64,000 bases of DNA from NCBI RefSeq assembly GCF_004364125.1, contig NZ_SNZV01000002.1:496001-560000 (forward strand). Direction: 5' to 3'. The number at the start of each line of letters is the position of its first letter. Position 1 is the first letter of the stretch. Below, piece by piece: positions 17,159 through 25,733 of the stretch. The translations under genes were made by a program, and so were the position numbers. A model generated the notes under the pieces. The model ran no database searches. It was not told where the DNA came from and saw only the letters and a program-made list of their open reading frames with translations. The stretch is from Sphingobacterium paludis (GTDB taxonomy: Bacteria; Bacteroidota; Bacteroidia; Sphingobacteriales; Sphingobacteriaceae).

Positions 17159-18169
17159 TTATTTTGTTAATATTTCTTTATATTCCGGTAAAATGGATTT
17201 GAACTTGTTTACAACCTGACTTAATTCCTCACTGGAACTCCCTCCGGATGCATTTAAGTGTCCGCCACCATTAAAATACTTTTTACAAATTTCATTGCAT
17301 GGAATGTCTCCAATTGAACGCAAAGATAATTTAATTAATTCAGTTCTGTCAATAAATAACGCAGCTAATCGAATTCCCTTGACAGAGAGTGCGTAATTTA
17401 CGAGCCCTTCCGTATCACCTGTTGTCACTTCGAATTTTTGAAGATCTTCCTTGCTTACCGAAAAGATCGCTGTATTATAGGCTGGAATGACTTCGAGGCA
17501 ATTCAACAGACAATATCCTAAAAACTTGAGACGGTTTTCGGTCGAACTGTTGTATATCTGTTCATGTATCTCCCAGTTTCTTGCACCTGCTTCAATAAGC
17601 GAAGCGATGATATGGTGTACGGCTGACGTGGTTGAACGAAATCGAAATGACCCTGTATCGGTCATAATGCCGGCGTACAGGCAAGTCGCAATTTCTGCCG
17701 TAATCGCGTCTTTGTCTTCGTAAACCTCACTAATAAATGTATAAATAAGTTGTGCCGTTGCCGCCGCATTTGAATCCCAATAACGCAGCGAAGCAAAGTC
17801 CTCTGGATCTAAATGGTGATCAATCATCCACTTATCCCCCGGTGCATTCACGATTAGCGGTTCCAGAATGTTCGTGCGGCTCAAGGCGCTATAGTCTAAA
17901 CAGAAGATGATAGCAGCTTCCGCTAACAGCCGTGCTGCCTCCTCTGCCGCATGAGGATAAATGATGACATCCTCGCGGCCAGGCATCCAATCTAAAAATG
18001 TGGGAAAATCAGAAGATAAAACGACTTCCACGCTATGCCCCTTTGATTTTAACCAATGATACAAACCTAAGGATGAGCCTAAAGCGTCACCATCTGGTTT
18101 ATGATGCGTTGTGATAACGATTTTCTTAGGTTCGGCAAGTAATTGTAAATGTCTTTGTCCTTTCAGCAT
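17159..18169 (-). CDS. nrnA: DHH/DHHA1 phosphoesterase (oligoribonuclease/pAp-phosphatase type)
   Basis: Protein of 336 residues from the NrnA branch, which degrades nano-RNAs and removes the 3'-phosphate from pAp. The DHH domain has THHKPDGDALGSSLG (an unusual THHKPDGD in place of the commoner SHxxPDGD), FCLDYSALSRTN, MIDHHLDPEDFA (the DHH motif) and DTGSFRFRSTT. The DHHA1 domain ends with GGGHLNASGG. All metal ligands appear present. A TAGGTTTG -7 box lies on the - strand (18193-18186), about 16 bases from the start codon. The FKBP gene follows by 22 bases and probably shares the transcript. Confidence 0.92.
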   Translation of the reverse strand: MLKGQRHLQLLAEPKKIVITTHHKPDGDALGSSLGLYHWLKSKGHSVEVVLSSDFPTFLDWMPGREDVIIYPHAAEEAARLLAEAAIIFCLDYSALSRTNILEPLIVNAPGDKWMIDHHLDPEDFASLRYWDSNAAATAQLIYTFISEVYEDKDAITAEIATCLYAGIMTDTGSFRFRSTTSAVHHIIASLIEAGARNWEIHEQIYNSSTENRLKFLGYCLLNCLEVIPAYNTAIFSVSKEDLQKFEVTTGDTEGLVNYALSVKGIRLAALFIDRTELIKLSLRSIGDIPCNEICKKYFNGGGHLNASGGSSSEELSQVVNKFKSILPEYKEILTK

Positions 18170-18288
18170 AAATATTCTAAGATTGCAAACCTACTATAAT
18201 TTTGTTGGTTCAGGAAATTTTTTAAAAACAAGCCTGCTCGTCTGATAAAGACGCGCAGAGAAGGGAATACGTCTTCACGTAGCGCTAT

Positions 18289-20910
18289 TTAGTTTTTAAA
18301 AGCATATAGTTTTTTATCGCGTCGCACACACAAAAGATAGGTTGCACTATTGTAATCAATTTTCCCAAAGTAGAATTGCGGCAAAGCCTCTATTGGAAAT
18401 CCATCGATCACATTGCCTTTCTCGTCGAATAAATAAAGAAGTGTGTTCTCTCGCGAGGAGATTCCGATCAGATCACCAAAAGTGGTGTTTTTAAAAATTT
18501 GTGGACGATCGGTTACCGATTGGGTGAATGTATATTCGAAAATGGGATTACCATCTGGCAGTCCTGTGACGAATAGTTTCTTTTCGGCAATAGCAATTAG
18601 TCGCTTCGCGGTTTGCGTGCGTTCACCATCTAGGCTGATCAGCGCCCGATTTCCCCAAGCACCGATCTTTCGTTTGGTGGGATTCTGGTCGAAGCGAATG
18701 GTAACGAGTGTCGATGTCGTATCAAGTGCCACAATAGCGCTTGATTTATTTTCCCCGTCAACGACAGCAATCGGGCTTCGGAAGAAGCTGCCATCCAGCG
18801 TTTCTTCGCTAATCACATTTCCTTTTGCATCGAGCTTGTAGAAGTGCCCGTTGTCCGTGCCAAGATAGACGAAGTTGTCGCGGACTTTTACATCAAATAA
18901 AATTTTACCGGCTAGCGTTAGCGCCTCCCAGTCTCCTACCTTTTTTCCGTCCACTGCATGGACCAGCAGTTTCTTTCCGGCAGGGATAAGAATAAGCTGT
19001 TGCCCATCCAATTCCGCTATGGTAGGGGTGTAGGTGGGCTCGTCGGATAAGTGTAGTGAAAACCCTGGGAAACCATTGCCATGGGTATCGAATCGGTAAA
19101 GTTGGTTTCTGTCGGTCACTAAGACGATCGAGCGATCCGCCAGCTGTTGCGCATCGCCAACAACTCTACCATGAAACACGGCAGACCAAAGCTTTTTACC
19201 GCTGGGATGTATGCCGTGTACCCGGTGATCTTGCTCCTGGATAAGGATAAACTGACTGGTGTCCGAATGTTCGAACACCCAAGGTGCCGTTATCGGCCTA
19301 TTGTCAAATTCGTAGGTCCAATCAGGCGTCGCTCCAAGCGCGTTTTTACTCTTATAAATGGCGTAAATGCTCGATAGAAAGTCGCCATTATTGCCGGATA
19401 TCTGCGCAGACCACGAGTAGAAATCCTGATAACCAAAATCATCTTCGTTCTGGAAATTACGACTAAAGGCGGGTTTTAATAAATTATTAAGCAACGTCGC
19501 CGATGTTCGCGTGCGTTGAAAGTATGTGATATTTGCTTCGTTTCCCTGTATTTTCTCAAAATTCTTAAACCCTAGGGTATTAATCAGTAGGTTTTCACGT
19601 CGCCAGTCTTGACGTAGGTTTTGCAGTAAACTCATGCTGTTTGCAAGGGCAATTGTGTTTCCTAGACGTACGAAGTAGGGGCGCGAGAAAGACTTTAGCG
19701 GATCGCCGAATAAAGCATAGGGGATGTTAGCATAGTCAAACCGAAAGATGGAATCACCGACCTCTGAAGCGATTTTGTCGATGTTTTTGCTTAATGCGCT
19801 CGAGTCGTTCAACGTAATAAATCCGATCGAGGTTTGATTGCTCTGCTCGAGCACCGCAAATTCGTTTCCGAAAATGCCACGTATATCGTTTTCCATGGAC
19901 ATACCGCTGCGACGCTCCAAGTCTTGGAAGGATGCCGACAATTTCTCCCACTCACCTCGTCTCTCAAACATGGTTTTCAAATCCGCTTCGAACCGGCCGC
20001 TATTACTCACCGCAAAAGAAAGGTAAGATGCGGTATTCTCCGGAAAATAGTTGAAAAGCCGCTGGGTAGTCTTTGCTTGATGGCTAAATGTCTCTAGATA
20101 ATGCGTAAGGTCTTTATCCGTCTCGCTTTCACCACTCAAAATTAACGCATCGTTTTTGAAGTTAAGATTCCAGGCCGATTGACCACCCAAACTATCAAAT
20201 AGCTGTAGAAAGCTCCCTGGTTTCTTGCGTAAAAGCTGGGTCGAAATGGCGTTGATCTGCTCGTGGACAAAGTATACGCTTAGGGGCGAGTTTCGACTGT
20301 TGTTTTCTACAAAATAATCGATCGCTTTTTTGCCCAGCTTAGGCTGCTTATTATCAATGACTTTATAGATAAGGCTATCCGAATAGCTGGCGAAAAATAT
20401 ATTTTTATGATACACCACATGGAAGATGCTATCCTTTACCCCCTTGTCGAACTGGTAAATGCGTGCTCCTAGACTGTCCTTTTCTGAGATTTTAAATGTT
20501 TTTGCAGTTTCCTCCATAAGGGCGGCTAGGGTCTCTGGCGCGATGGTTTCTGCGGTAGGGACGGTTATTAGCGACACGATTTTTTCTTTTTCCGGATGAA
20601 AAGAAACGTACATGTCCGCGTCATTCACATAGGGCTGCAAGATGGTATTTCGCAAGAGCTTGTCTTTCCACACTTTCCATTGACTCATTTCAGCTTTTCC
20701 CACCAACGCTTCAAAGATTTCAAAATCTTTGAAGATATTGTCCGTCGTCGCATCGTTGTGAAACGTGCTGATGAGAAATGTTTCTCTGGGCAAAAAGGTG
20801 AGCGGCCTAAGCACTTCTTTCTTTTCTCCGTGTAAATCTGAAAAATAGTATATAGAAGCGCCGATAACGGCGATGAATAAAACAATAGTAAGGATAATGG
20901 TATTTCTCAT
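18289..20910 (-). CDS. large membrane-anchored protein of unknown function (DUF3352-like)
   Basis: Protein of 873 residues, started at the ATG that gives MRNTIILTIVLFIAV (20910). A single N-terminal membrane helix (about 3-24) anchors a long extracytoplasmic part. Residues about 35-530 resemble DUF3352-like regions (repeated alternation such as FLPRETFLISTFHND, FNYFPENTASYLSFAVSN). Residues about 540-870 look like a beta-propeller of PQQ/WD type, with repeated units (AELDGQQLILIPAGKKLLVHAVDG; FVYLGTDNGHFYKLDAKGNV; LLYLFDEKGNVIDGFP). No catalytic motif was found. A TATTTTTG box on the - strand (20942-20935) is a possible promoter. Possibly an envelope-associated scaffold; the function is unknown. 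Confidence 0.8.
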   Translation of the reverse strand: MRNTIILTIVLFIAVIGASIYYFSDLHGEKKEVLRPLTFLPRETFLISTFHNDATTDNIFKDFEIFEALVGKAEMSQWKVWKDKLLRNTILQPYVNDADMYVSFHPEKEKIVSLITVPTAETIAPETLAALMEETAKTFKISEKDSLGARIYQFDKGVKDSIFHVVYHKNIFFASYSDSLIYKVIDNKQPKLGKKAIDYFVENNSRNSPLSVYFVHEQINAISTQLLRKKPGSFLQLFDSLGGQSAWNLNFKNDALILSGESETDKDLTHYLETFSHQAKTTQRLFNYFPENTASYLSFAVSNSGRFEADLKTMFERRGEWEKLSASFQDLERRSGMSMENDIRGIFGNEFAVLEQSNQTSIGFITLNDSSALSKNIDKIASEVGDSIFRFDYANIPYALFGDPLKSFSRPYFVRLGNTIALANSMSLLQNLRQDWRRENLLINTLGFKNFEKIQGNEANITYFQRTRTSATLLNNLLKPAFSRNFQNEDDFGYQDFYSWSAQISGNNGDFLSSIYAIYKSKNALGATPDWTYEFDNRPITAPWVFEHSDTSQFILIQEQDHRVHGIHPSGKKLWSAVFHGRVVGDAQQLADRSIVLVTDRNQLYRFDTHGNGFPGFSLHLSDEPTYTPTIAELDGQQLILIPAGKKLLVHAVDGKKVGDWEALTLAGKILFDVKVRDNFVYLGTDNGHFYKLDAKGNVISEETLDGSFFRSPIAVVDGENKSSAIVALDTTSTLVTIRFDQNPTKRKIGAWGNRALISLDGERTQTAKRLIAIAEKKLFVTGLPDGNPIFEYTFTQSVTDRPQIFKNTTFGDLIGISSRENTLLYLFDEKGNVIDGFPIEALPQFYFGKIDYNSATYLLCVRRDKKLYAFKN

Positions 20911-21099
20911 TGCGCACAAAATCTATAACAGGCTCAAAAATAAAAAAATAAAAAATAATGCAGATATAAAATAGCCGAATACCTCCGTGTTGGAAAAGCC
21001 CAGCGCACAAGAAATCTAAAAATTGAAATGCAATGTGCTTTTAATTTTATACATTTATACGCGCAAAAAAAACATACATAACAGAACTTTATCTCCTTT

Positions 21100-21489
21100 A
21101 TGAATAAACAAATTATATTAGTAGCCTCGTTTTTGGGGCTTACCGCTGTTATATTAGGAGCTTTTGGAGCACATGGTTTAGATGGAAAAATAAGTGATTA
21201 TCATTTGGGTACCTGGAAAACGGCGAATCAATATCACTTTTACCATACCTTGGCGCTCCTTTTTTTATCGACGTTTTCCAGAGCAAAAAATGCATCAATC
21301 CGCGTGTCATTTTTCGCATTCGTGCTAGGGATTTTCCTGTTTTCCGGTTCATTGTATTTGATGAGCATTCGATCGTTGATCGGTATGGAAGGCCTGTCTA
21401 TGTTAGGGCCAATCACCCCATTGGGCGGGCTCTGTTTTATCGTAGGCTGGATTGGCCTTTTCGTTGCCGCCTTACGAAATAGACATTAA
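21100..21489 (+). CDS. DUF423 family membrane protein (YgdD-like)
   Basis: Small membrane protein of 129 residues with four helices. The motif GAFGAHGLDGKISDYHLGTWKTANQYHFYHTLALL is diagnostic of the family (GAFGAHGL, then YHxxHxLALL), and the last helices carry SLYLMSIRS and TPLGGLCFIVGW. Its biochemical role is unestablished. It is divergent from the large unknown gene (180 AT-rich bases between) and is followed by a terminator, so it forms a single-gene unit. Confidence 0.9.
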   Translation: MNKQIILVASFLGLTAVILGAFGAHGLDGKISDYHLGTWKTANQYHFYHTLALLFLSTFSRAKNASIRVSFFAFVLGIFLFSGSLYLMSIRSLIGMEGLSMLGPITPLGGLCFIVGWIGLFVAALRNRH

Positions 21490-21511
21490 TTTTACGGTAA
21501 CCGTATAGAGT

Positions 21512-21549
21512 AAGCCTTCATCTATTAAAAAGTGAGGGCTTCTTTTTTT
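21512..21549 (+). terminator. rho-independent terminator of the DUF423 gene
   Basis: A 9-bp stem (21512-21520 with 21533-21541, one G-U pair) has a 12-base loop and is followed by CTTTTTTT to 21549. It begins 22 bases after the stop. It also overlaps an in-frame GTG at 21532, which argues that priA starts at the ATG at 21562 instead. Confidence 0.85.
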
Positions 21550-21561
21550 ACATTTGTCTTT

Positions 21562-24042
21562 ATGTCTGATGCATCGTTATTTCATCGCGAACGGGAAACA
21601 CTATTTGTAGAAGTTATTTTACCGTTGTATATCGCAAAAACGTATACCTATCGCGTTCCTGCAGAGTGGAACGAGCATATCGCGATCGGAAAGCGAGTGA
21701 TCGTTCAGTTCGGCCGAAATAAGATCTACGCAGCTGTAGTCTACCGCATAACGAATGAAGCCCCGTTAAACTACGAAGCCAAGTATATTCTCAACGTTAT
21801 CGATGAGCAAGCTGTAGTGGATAATAAACAGCTGGCGCTATGGGACTGGATATCCAGCTACTATATGTGCTTTCTTGGCGAGGTGTTGCAAGCCGCTCTC
21901 CCAGCGGCATTAAAAATGGCTAGTGAGACTAAAATTGTCGCCGCGGACCGTGATGGACTTGACCGCTCGTTGCTATCCGATAAAGGGTTTATGGTGATGG
22001 AAGCGTTGGATATTGCAGGCGAACTCGCAGTCAATGATATTGTGAAGCTGTTGGGGCAGAAAACGGTATTTCCATTACTGAAGACGTTGTTTGACCAAGG
22101 ATTTATCCTGATTTCAGAAGAAATAAAAGACCGGTTTAAGCCAAAACTTAAGTCTTTTCTGCAATGGGGACCAACGTTTTCCGATGGTGAAGCATGGCAT
22201 GCTCTATTGGATTCGTTAAACAAAGCACCAAAACAGCAAGATGCTGTACTTGCTTTTATGCAACTTCGAAAAAGTAACCCAGAAGTTACCCGAAAGGATA
22301 TCATGGAAGCAACGGGGGTAAGTGCCGGTATCGTCACCTCGCTGATCGACAAAGGCGTTTTTGAACTAAAACAGAAAGTTGTTTCTCGCTTGGGCGGGGA
22401 AGACGTCGAGATAACCAAAAATTTTGAACTCAACCTACAGCAGCAAGAAGCGCTGCGTCAAATCAATGTTTTTTTCGAGGAAAAAGATGTGGTGCTGCTG
22501 CACGGTATCACAGCATCTGGTAAAACGCAACTCTATATCCGGTTGATAGAAGCCGCCATCGAAGCGGGTAAAAATGCCCTCTATTTGCTTCCTGAAATTG
22601 CGTTGACCGCGCAGATCACGGAACGCTTGAAGCTGCATTTCGGCGATAAACTCGGGGTGTATCATTCCAAGTTTAACGACAACGAACGCGCAGAAGTATG
22701 GCACAAGGTATTGAAAGGCGAATATAAAGTAGTCGTCGGTGCACGATCCGCAGTGTTTTTACCTTTTCAAAATCTGGGCTTGATCGTAGTTGATGAAGAA
22801 CACGAAAGTTCCTATAAACAATATGAGCCAGCACCACGTTACCATGCGCGCGATACCGCTATCTACTTGGGGCATCTGCATGGCGCCAAAGTATTGCTAG
22901 GCTCAGCGACGCCGTCTATCGAAAGTTATTACAATGCCAAGGCGGGCAAATATGGTTTGGTTCTCCTTAACCAACGGTTTGGGGAATCGCAATTACCAAA
23001 TATCCAAGTCGTAAATATTACGGAAGAGGGTCGCAAAGAGCAGATGTTTTCCTATTTCAGCGGTGTTTTGGTGCAAGGAATCGCCGATGCTTTGGAGCGG
23101 AAAGAGCAAGTTATCTTATTTCAAAACAGGAGAGGCCATACACCTTTTGTGCAATGCAGTACCTGTGGCTGGGTAGCGAAGTGTGTCAATTGCGATGTAA
23201 GTCTTACCTACCACAAGTCAAGCAATCATTTGCACTGTCATTACTGTGGTCATATGGAACCGCCCATTCAGGTTTGTCCAGCATGCGGCATGGCACATAT
23301 TGAAAGCAAGGGCTTTGGTACGGAGCGGGTAGAAGAAGAATTGGAATTGTTACTCCCTCAAGCACGGATTGGTCGTCTGGATCTGGATTCTACGAAGGGA
23401 AAATTTGGTTTCGATAAAATTATCAGTTCTTTTGACGATCATGAGTTTGATATCTTGATTGGTACACAAATGGTTGCTAAAGGTCTTGATTTTGGTCGAG
23501 TGAGTCTCATTGGTATTATCAATGCGGATGCGATGATAAATTTTCCGGATTTTCGCGCTTACGAGCGGGCTTTTTCATTATTCTCTCAAGTTGCGGGCCG
23601 TGCAGGGCGCCGTGAGAGCGAAGGTAAGGTAATCGTGCAAACCTATACGCCCAATCACCGAGTAATCGAGCAAGTAATCCAGCATGACTATGAGGGCATG
23701 TTTCTAACCGAAGCCAAAGAGCGCAAAAATTATCAATACCCACCGTTCTTCAGGCTTATAAGGATAGATGTAAGGCACACCGATATGCAACACGCCCACG
23801 ATGCTGCCGTTCGACTAGGAAGCTTGCTGCGTGTGAATTTGGGCGCTAGGGTGTTAGGGCCGGAGCCTCCTTTAATATCTCGCGTACGGAACCACTTCAT
23901 ACAGACCATTACGCTTAAAATCGAAAGGAACAACGTCAGTATAGCGAAAGTGAAGGAGTTAATACAGCAGGCCATCTTGCAATTCGAGATTGATAAGACC
24001 AATAAGGGCGTACGCTTATCGATTGACGTCGATCCGTATTAA
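21562..24042 (+). CDS. priA: primosomal protein N' (replication restart helicase)
   Basis: Superfamily 2 DNA helicase of 826 residues that reloads the replisome at stalled forks. The N-terminal 3'-DNA-binding domain (about 10-105) starts FVEVILPLYIAKTYTYRVP. Walker A is HGITASGKTQLY (about 313-324) and Walker B is DEEH (near 410). The zinc-binding insert (about 530-577) has four Cys pairs: CSTC, CVNC, CHYC and CPAC. The C-terminal helicase lobe has GTQMVAKGLDFGRV and QVAGRAGRR. The start at 21562 avoids the terminator stem upstream. The last bases overlap the end of the convergent LUD gene by 4 bases (24039-24042). All motifs are intact. Confidence 0.96.
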   Translation: MSDASLFHRERETLFVEVILPLYIAKTYTYRVPAEWNEHIAIGKRVIVQFGRNKIYAAVVYRITNEAPLNYEAKYILNVIDEQAVVDNKQLALWDWISSYYMCFLGEVLQAALPAALKMASETKIVAADRDGLDRSLLSDKGFMVMEALDIAGELAVNDIVKLLGQKTVFPLLKTLFDQGFILISEEIKDRFKPKLKSFLQWGPTFSDGEAWHALLDSLNKAPKQQDAVLAFMQLRKSNPEVTRKDIMEATGVSAGIVTSLIDKGVFELKQKVVSRLGGEDVEITKNFELNLQQQEALRQINVFFEEKDVVLLHGITASGKTQLYIRLIEAAIEAGKNALYLLPEIALTAQITERLKLHFGDKLGVYHSKFNDNERAEVWHKVLKGEYKVVVGARSAVFLPFQNLGLIVVDEEHESSYKQYEPAPRYHARDTAIYLGHLHGAKVLLGSATPSIESYYNAKAGKYGLVLLNQRFGESQLPNIQVVNITEEGRKEQMFSYFSGVLVQGIADALERKEQVILFQNRRGHTPFVQCSTCGWVAKCVNCDVSLTYHKSSNHLHCHYCGHMEPPIQVCPACGMAHIESKGFGTERVEEELELLLPQARIGRLDLDSTKGKFGFDKIISSFDDHEFDILIGTQMVAKGLDFGRVSLIGIINADAMINFPDFRAYERAFSLFSQVAGRAGRRESEGKVIVQTYTPNHRVIEQVIQHDYEGMFLTEAKERKNYQYPPFFRLIRIDVRHTDMQHAHDAAVRLGSLLRVNLGARVLGPEPPLISRVRNHFIQTITLKIERNNVSIAKVKELIQQAILQFEIDKTNKGVRLSIDVDPY

Positions 24043-25427
24043 TTCTTTTTTTTCTGCTGCTCTCGCCATTGCTGTGAAAACGATTTTTGCGGTAAACTGG
24101 GCAATTCGCGGTGCTTACCCCACAATTTTTTGAAAAAATTTCGCAAGAAAAAGTTCTTGGTTTTGCCGCCGAAGAAATCAAGCAGACGTCGGCGTTCCAT
24201 AAAATAGGCGAAGCCCTGCCAGAGTTTTCGCTCTGTTTGCGGAACTAGACGCTGTTCAATAGCATCCTTACGGTTTAATAGCAACATCTTATCGAGCGCG
24301 ATATTCACCGGACAGACTTGATCGGGCTTGCCCGATAGGGGCGAAGCAAAGCTTAAGTGATTGAAATCTTTTTTGCCGCGGATGTAAGGCGTGATCAGGG
24401 CGCCAATAGGACCTGGATACACGCTTTGATACGTGTGGCCGCCAATGAGTTGGTAGACCGGACTTACCTGTGCGCACGCTCCGCATTGGATGCAATACAG
24501 CCCCTGTCGTTGTTCTTTTTCCGCAAGTAAATCGGTTCGCCCATTGTCTATCAAGACCACATACATTTCCTCTGGGCCATCGGTTTCATGGGCCTGTCGC
24601 GGGCCGTTTACAATAGTGTTGTATACTGCAGATGGTTGGCCGTAAGCATGCGACGACCATAGCGGCGAAAAAAGACCGAGATCTAGGAGGCTAGGAATCA
24701 CGGCATCAATACCGGCAACGGCAATGTGCACTTTTGTAAAAGCAGTTATTAGCCGGGCATTTCCTTCGTTTTCCGTGATCGCAATGCTTCCCGTATCCGC
24801 CAATAAAAAGTTTGCTCCGGTAATGCCAACTTCTGTATGCATGTACTTGGGCCGCATGATTTCACGTACGGCGTTGGCCAACTGTTCGGCTGTGGCATCA
24901 GCAGGCGTTCCATATTTCTCGTGAAACAATTTGGCGATCAACTCAAACTCCAAGTGCAGTGTACGGTTCACCATGTGATAGGGCTTTTCCTGAAGCAAAT
25001 CCAGTACAAATGCGCCGAAATCTGTCTCGGCAACATCAACCTTGTTTTTTTGGAGATAGTTGAGCAGGTCAATTTCGTCGCACAGTAGCGATGTGGCCTT
25101 TAACACCGATCGCGCGTCCTGTTGTTCGATGATGCGTAGAATCTCCTGACGAGCTTCCTCTGCATCATTAGCCCAAATAACTTTCCCGCCACGGCGTGTA
25201 AAATTTGCTTCGAAATCCAGTAAATACCGATCTAGGTTTTCCAGCGTCTTCCACTTCAATAGATGCGTTTTCTTCTTCGAATTTTGCAGATCGACAAACT
25301 TGTTGGTGCCTTCCTCCAGTCGGGCAAGATATTTTTCCGTATTTACCCGCATGAGCTCACGATGACCCTTGTCAAAAGATTTAACTGCACTGTCTTGTCT
25401 AAATTGCTCTGCAAATTCTTGCGCCAT
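24039..25427 (-). CDS. LUD-domain protein resembling LutB, with degenerate Fe-S motifs
   Basis: Protein of 462 residues related to LutB, the Fe-S subunit of the lactate utilisation complex. The LUD domain spans about 60-295 (GANFLLADTGSIAITENEGNARL, with ITENEGN typical). The ferredoxin-like part follows: the first motif is CIQCGACAQVSPVY, where Ser replaces the fourth Cys of CxxCxxCxxxCP, and the second is LSGKPDQVCPV, where only one Cys of the expected set remains. The codons (AGT, TCG, CCC) were checked on the sequence. Such a protein could not hold two [4Fe-4S] clusters in the usual way. No lutA or lutC lies in the window. It may be a variant with altered electron transfer or a structural role. 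Confidence 0.8.
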   Translation of the reverse strand: MAQEFAEQFRQDSAVKSFDKGHRELMRVNTEKYLARLEEGTNKFVDLQNSKKKTHLLKWKTLENLDRYLLDFEANFTRRGGKVIWANDAEEARQEILRIIEQQDARSVLKATSLLCDEIDLLNYLQKNKVDVAETDFGAFVLDLLQEKPYHMVNRTLHLEFELIAKLFHEKYGTPADATAEQLANAVREIMRPKYMHTEVGITGANFLLADTGSIAITENEGNARLITAFTKVHIAVAGIDAVIPSLLDLGLFSPLWSSHAYGQPSAVYNTIVNGPRQAHETDGPEEMYVVLIDNGRTDLLAEKEQRQGLYCIQCGACAQVSPVYQLIGGHTYQSVYPGPIGALITPYIRGKKDFNHLSFASPLSGKPDQVCPVNIALDKMLLLNRKDAIEQRLVPQTERKLWQGFAYFMERRRLLDFFGGKTKNFFLRNFFKKLWGKHRELPSLPQKSFSQQWREQQKKKN

Positions 25428-25733
25428 AGGATAAAAACTAGTATTGAGACAATCAGCACGGCAGGAAGATACAACGATTTAGGGTACCGTCCTCTGCTGT
25501 TGTGGATAAAAAAGACGTCAACTTCTATGTTGGTTCGCTTATGCTTTTAGCGCAAACAAAGTGCCAATAATGAACTTTAACCGCTCCCGGTATGTCCTGC
25601 ATTCGCGCAGTATGCGCTGCTGCAGGACCATGTTTTTGTGTAACGGTCAAGTCCTACGCAAAAGCGCTACGTACGACTTGACCGCACAGTTGGGTTCTAT
25701 TTGACCACTTGGTCGACGCGGGTTGACCAATGG
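25428..25733. repeat. intergenic region with three clustered inverted repeats
   Basis: This 306-base gap between aspS and the LUD gene (both - strand) holds no gene. It contains three adjacent hairpin-forming elements: GTCCTGCA/TGCAGGAC (25594-25601 with 25621-25628), a 15-bp near-perfect stem (25644-25658 with 25670-25684, CGGTCAAGTC core, one mismatch), and an imperfect stem (25706-25715 with 25724-25732). The second and third share GGTC/GACC elements. None is followed by a clear T run on the - strand. They could end the aspS transcript or belong to a repeat family. No convincing promoter box for the LUD gene was found. Confidence 0.6.

Noticed and set aside
21532..21561. GTG start for priA
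   Set aside because: It lies inside the terminator stem of the DUF423 gene; the ATG at 21562 gives the usual PriA start.
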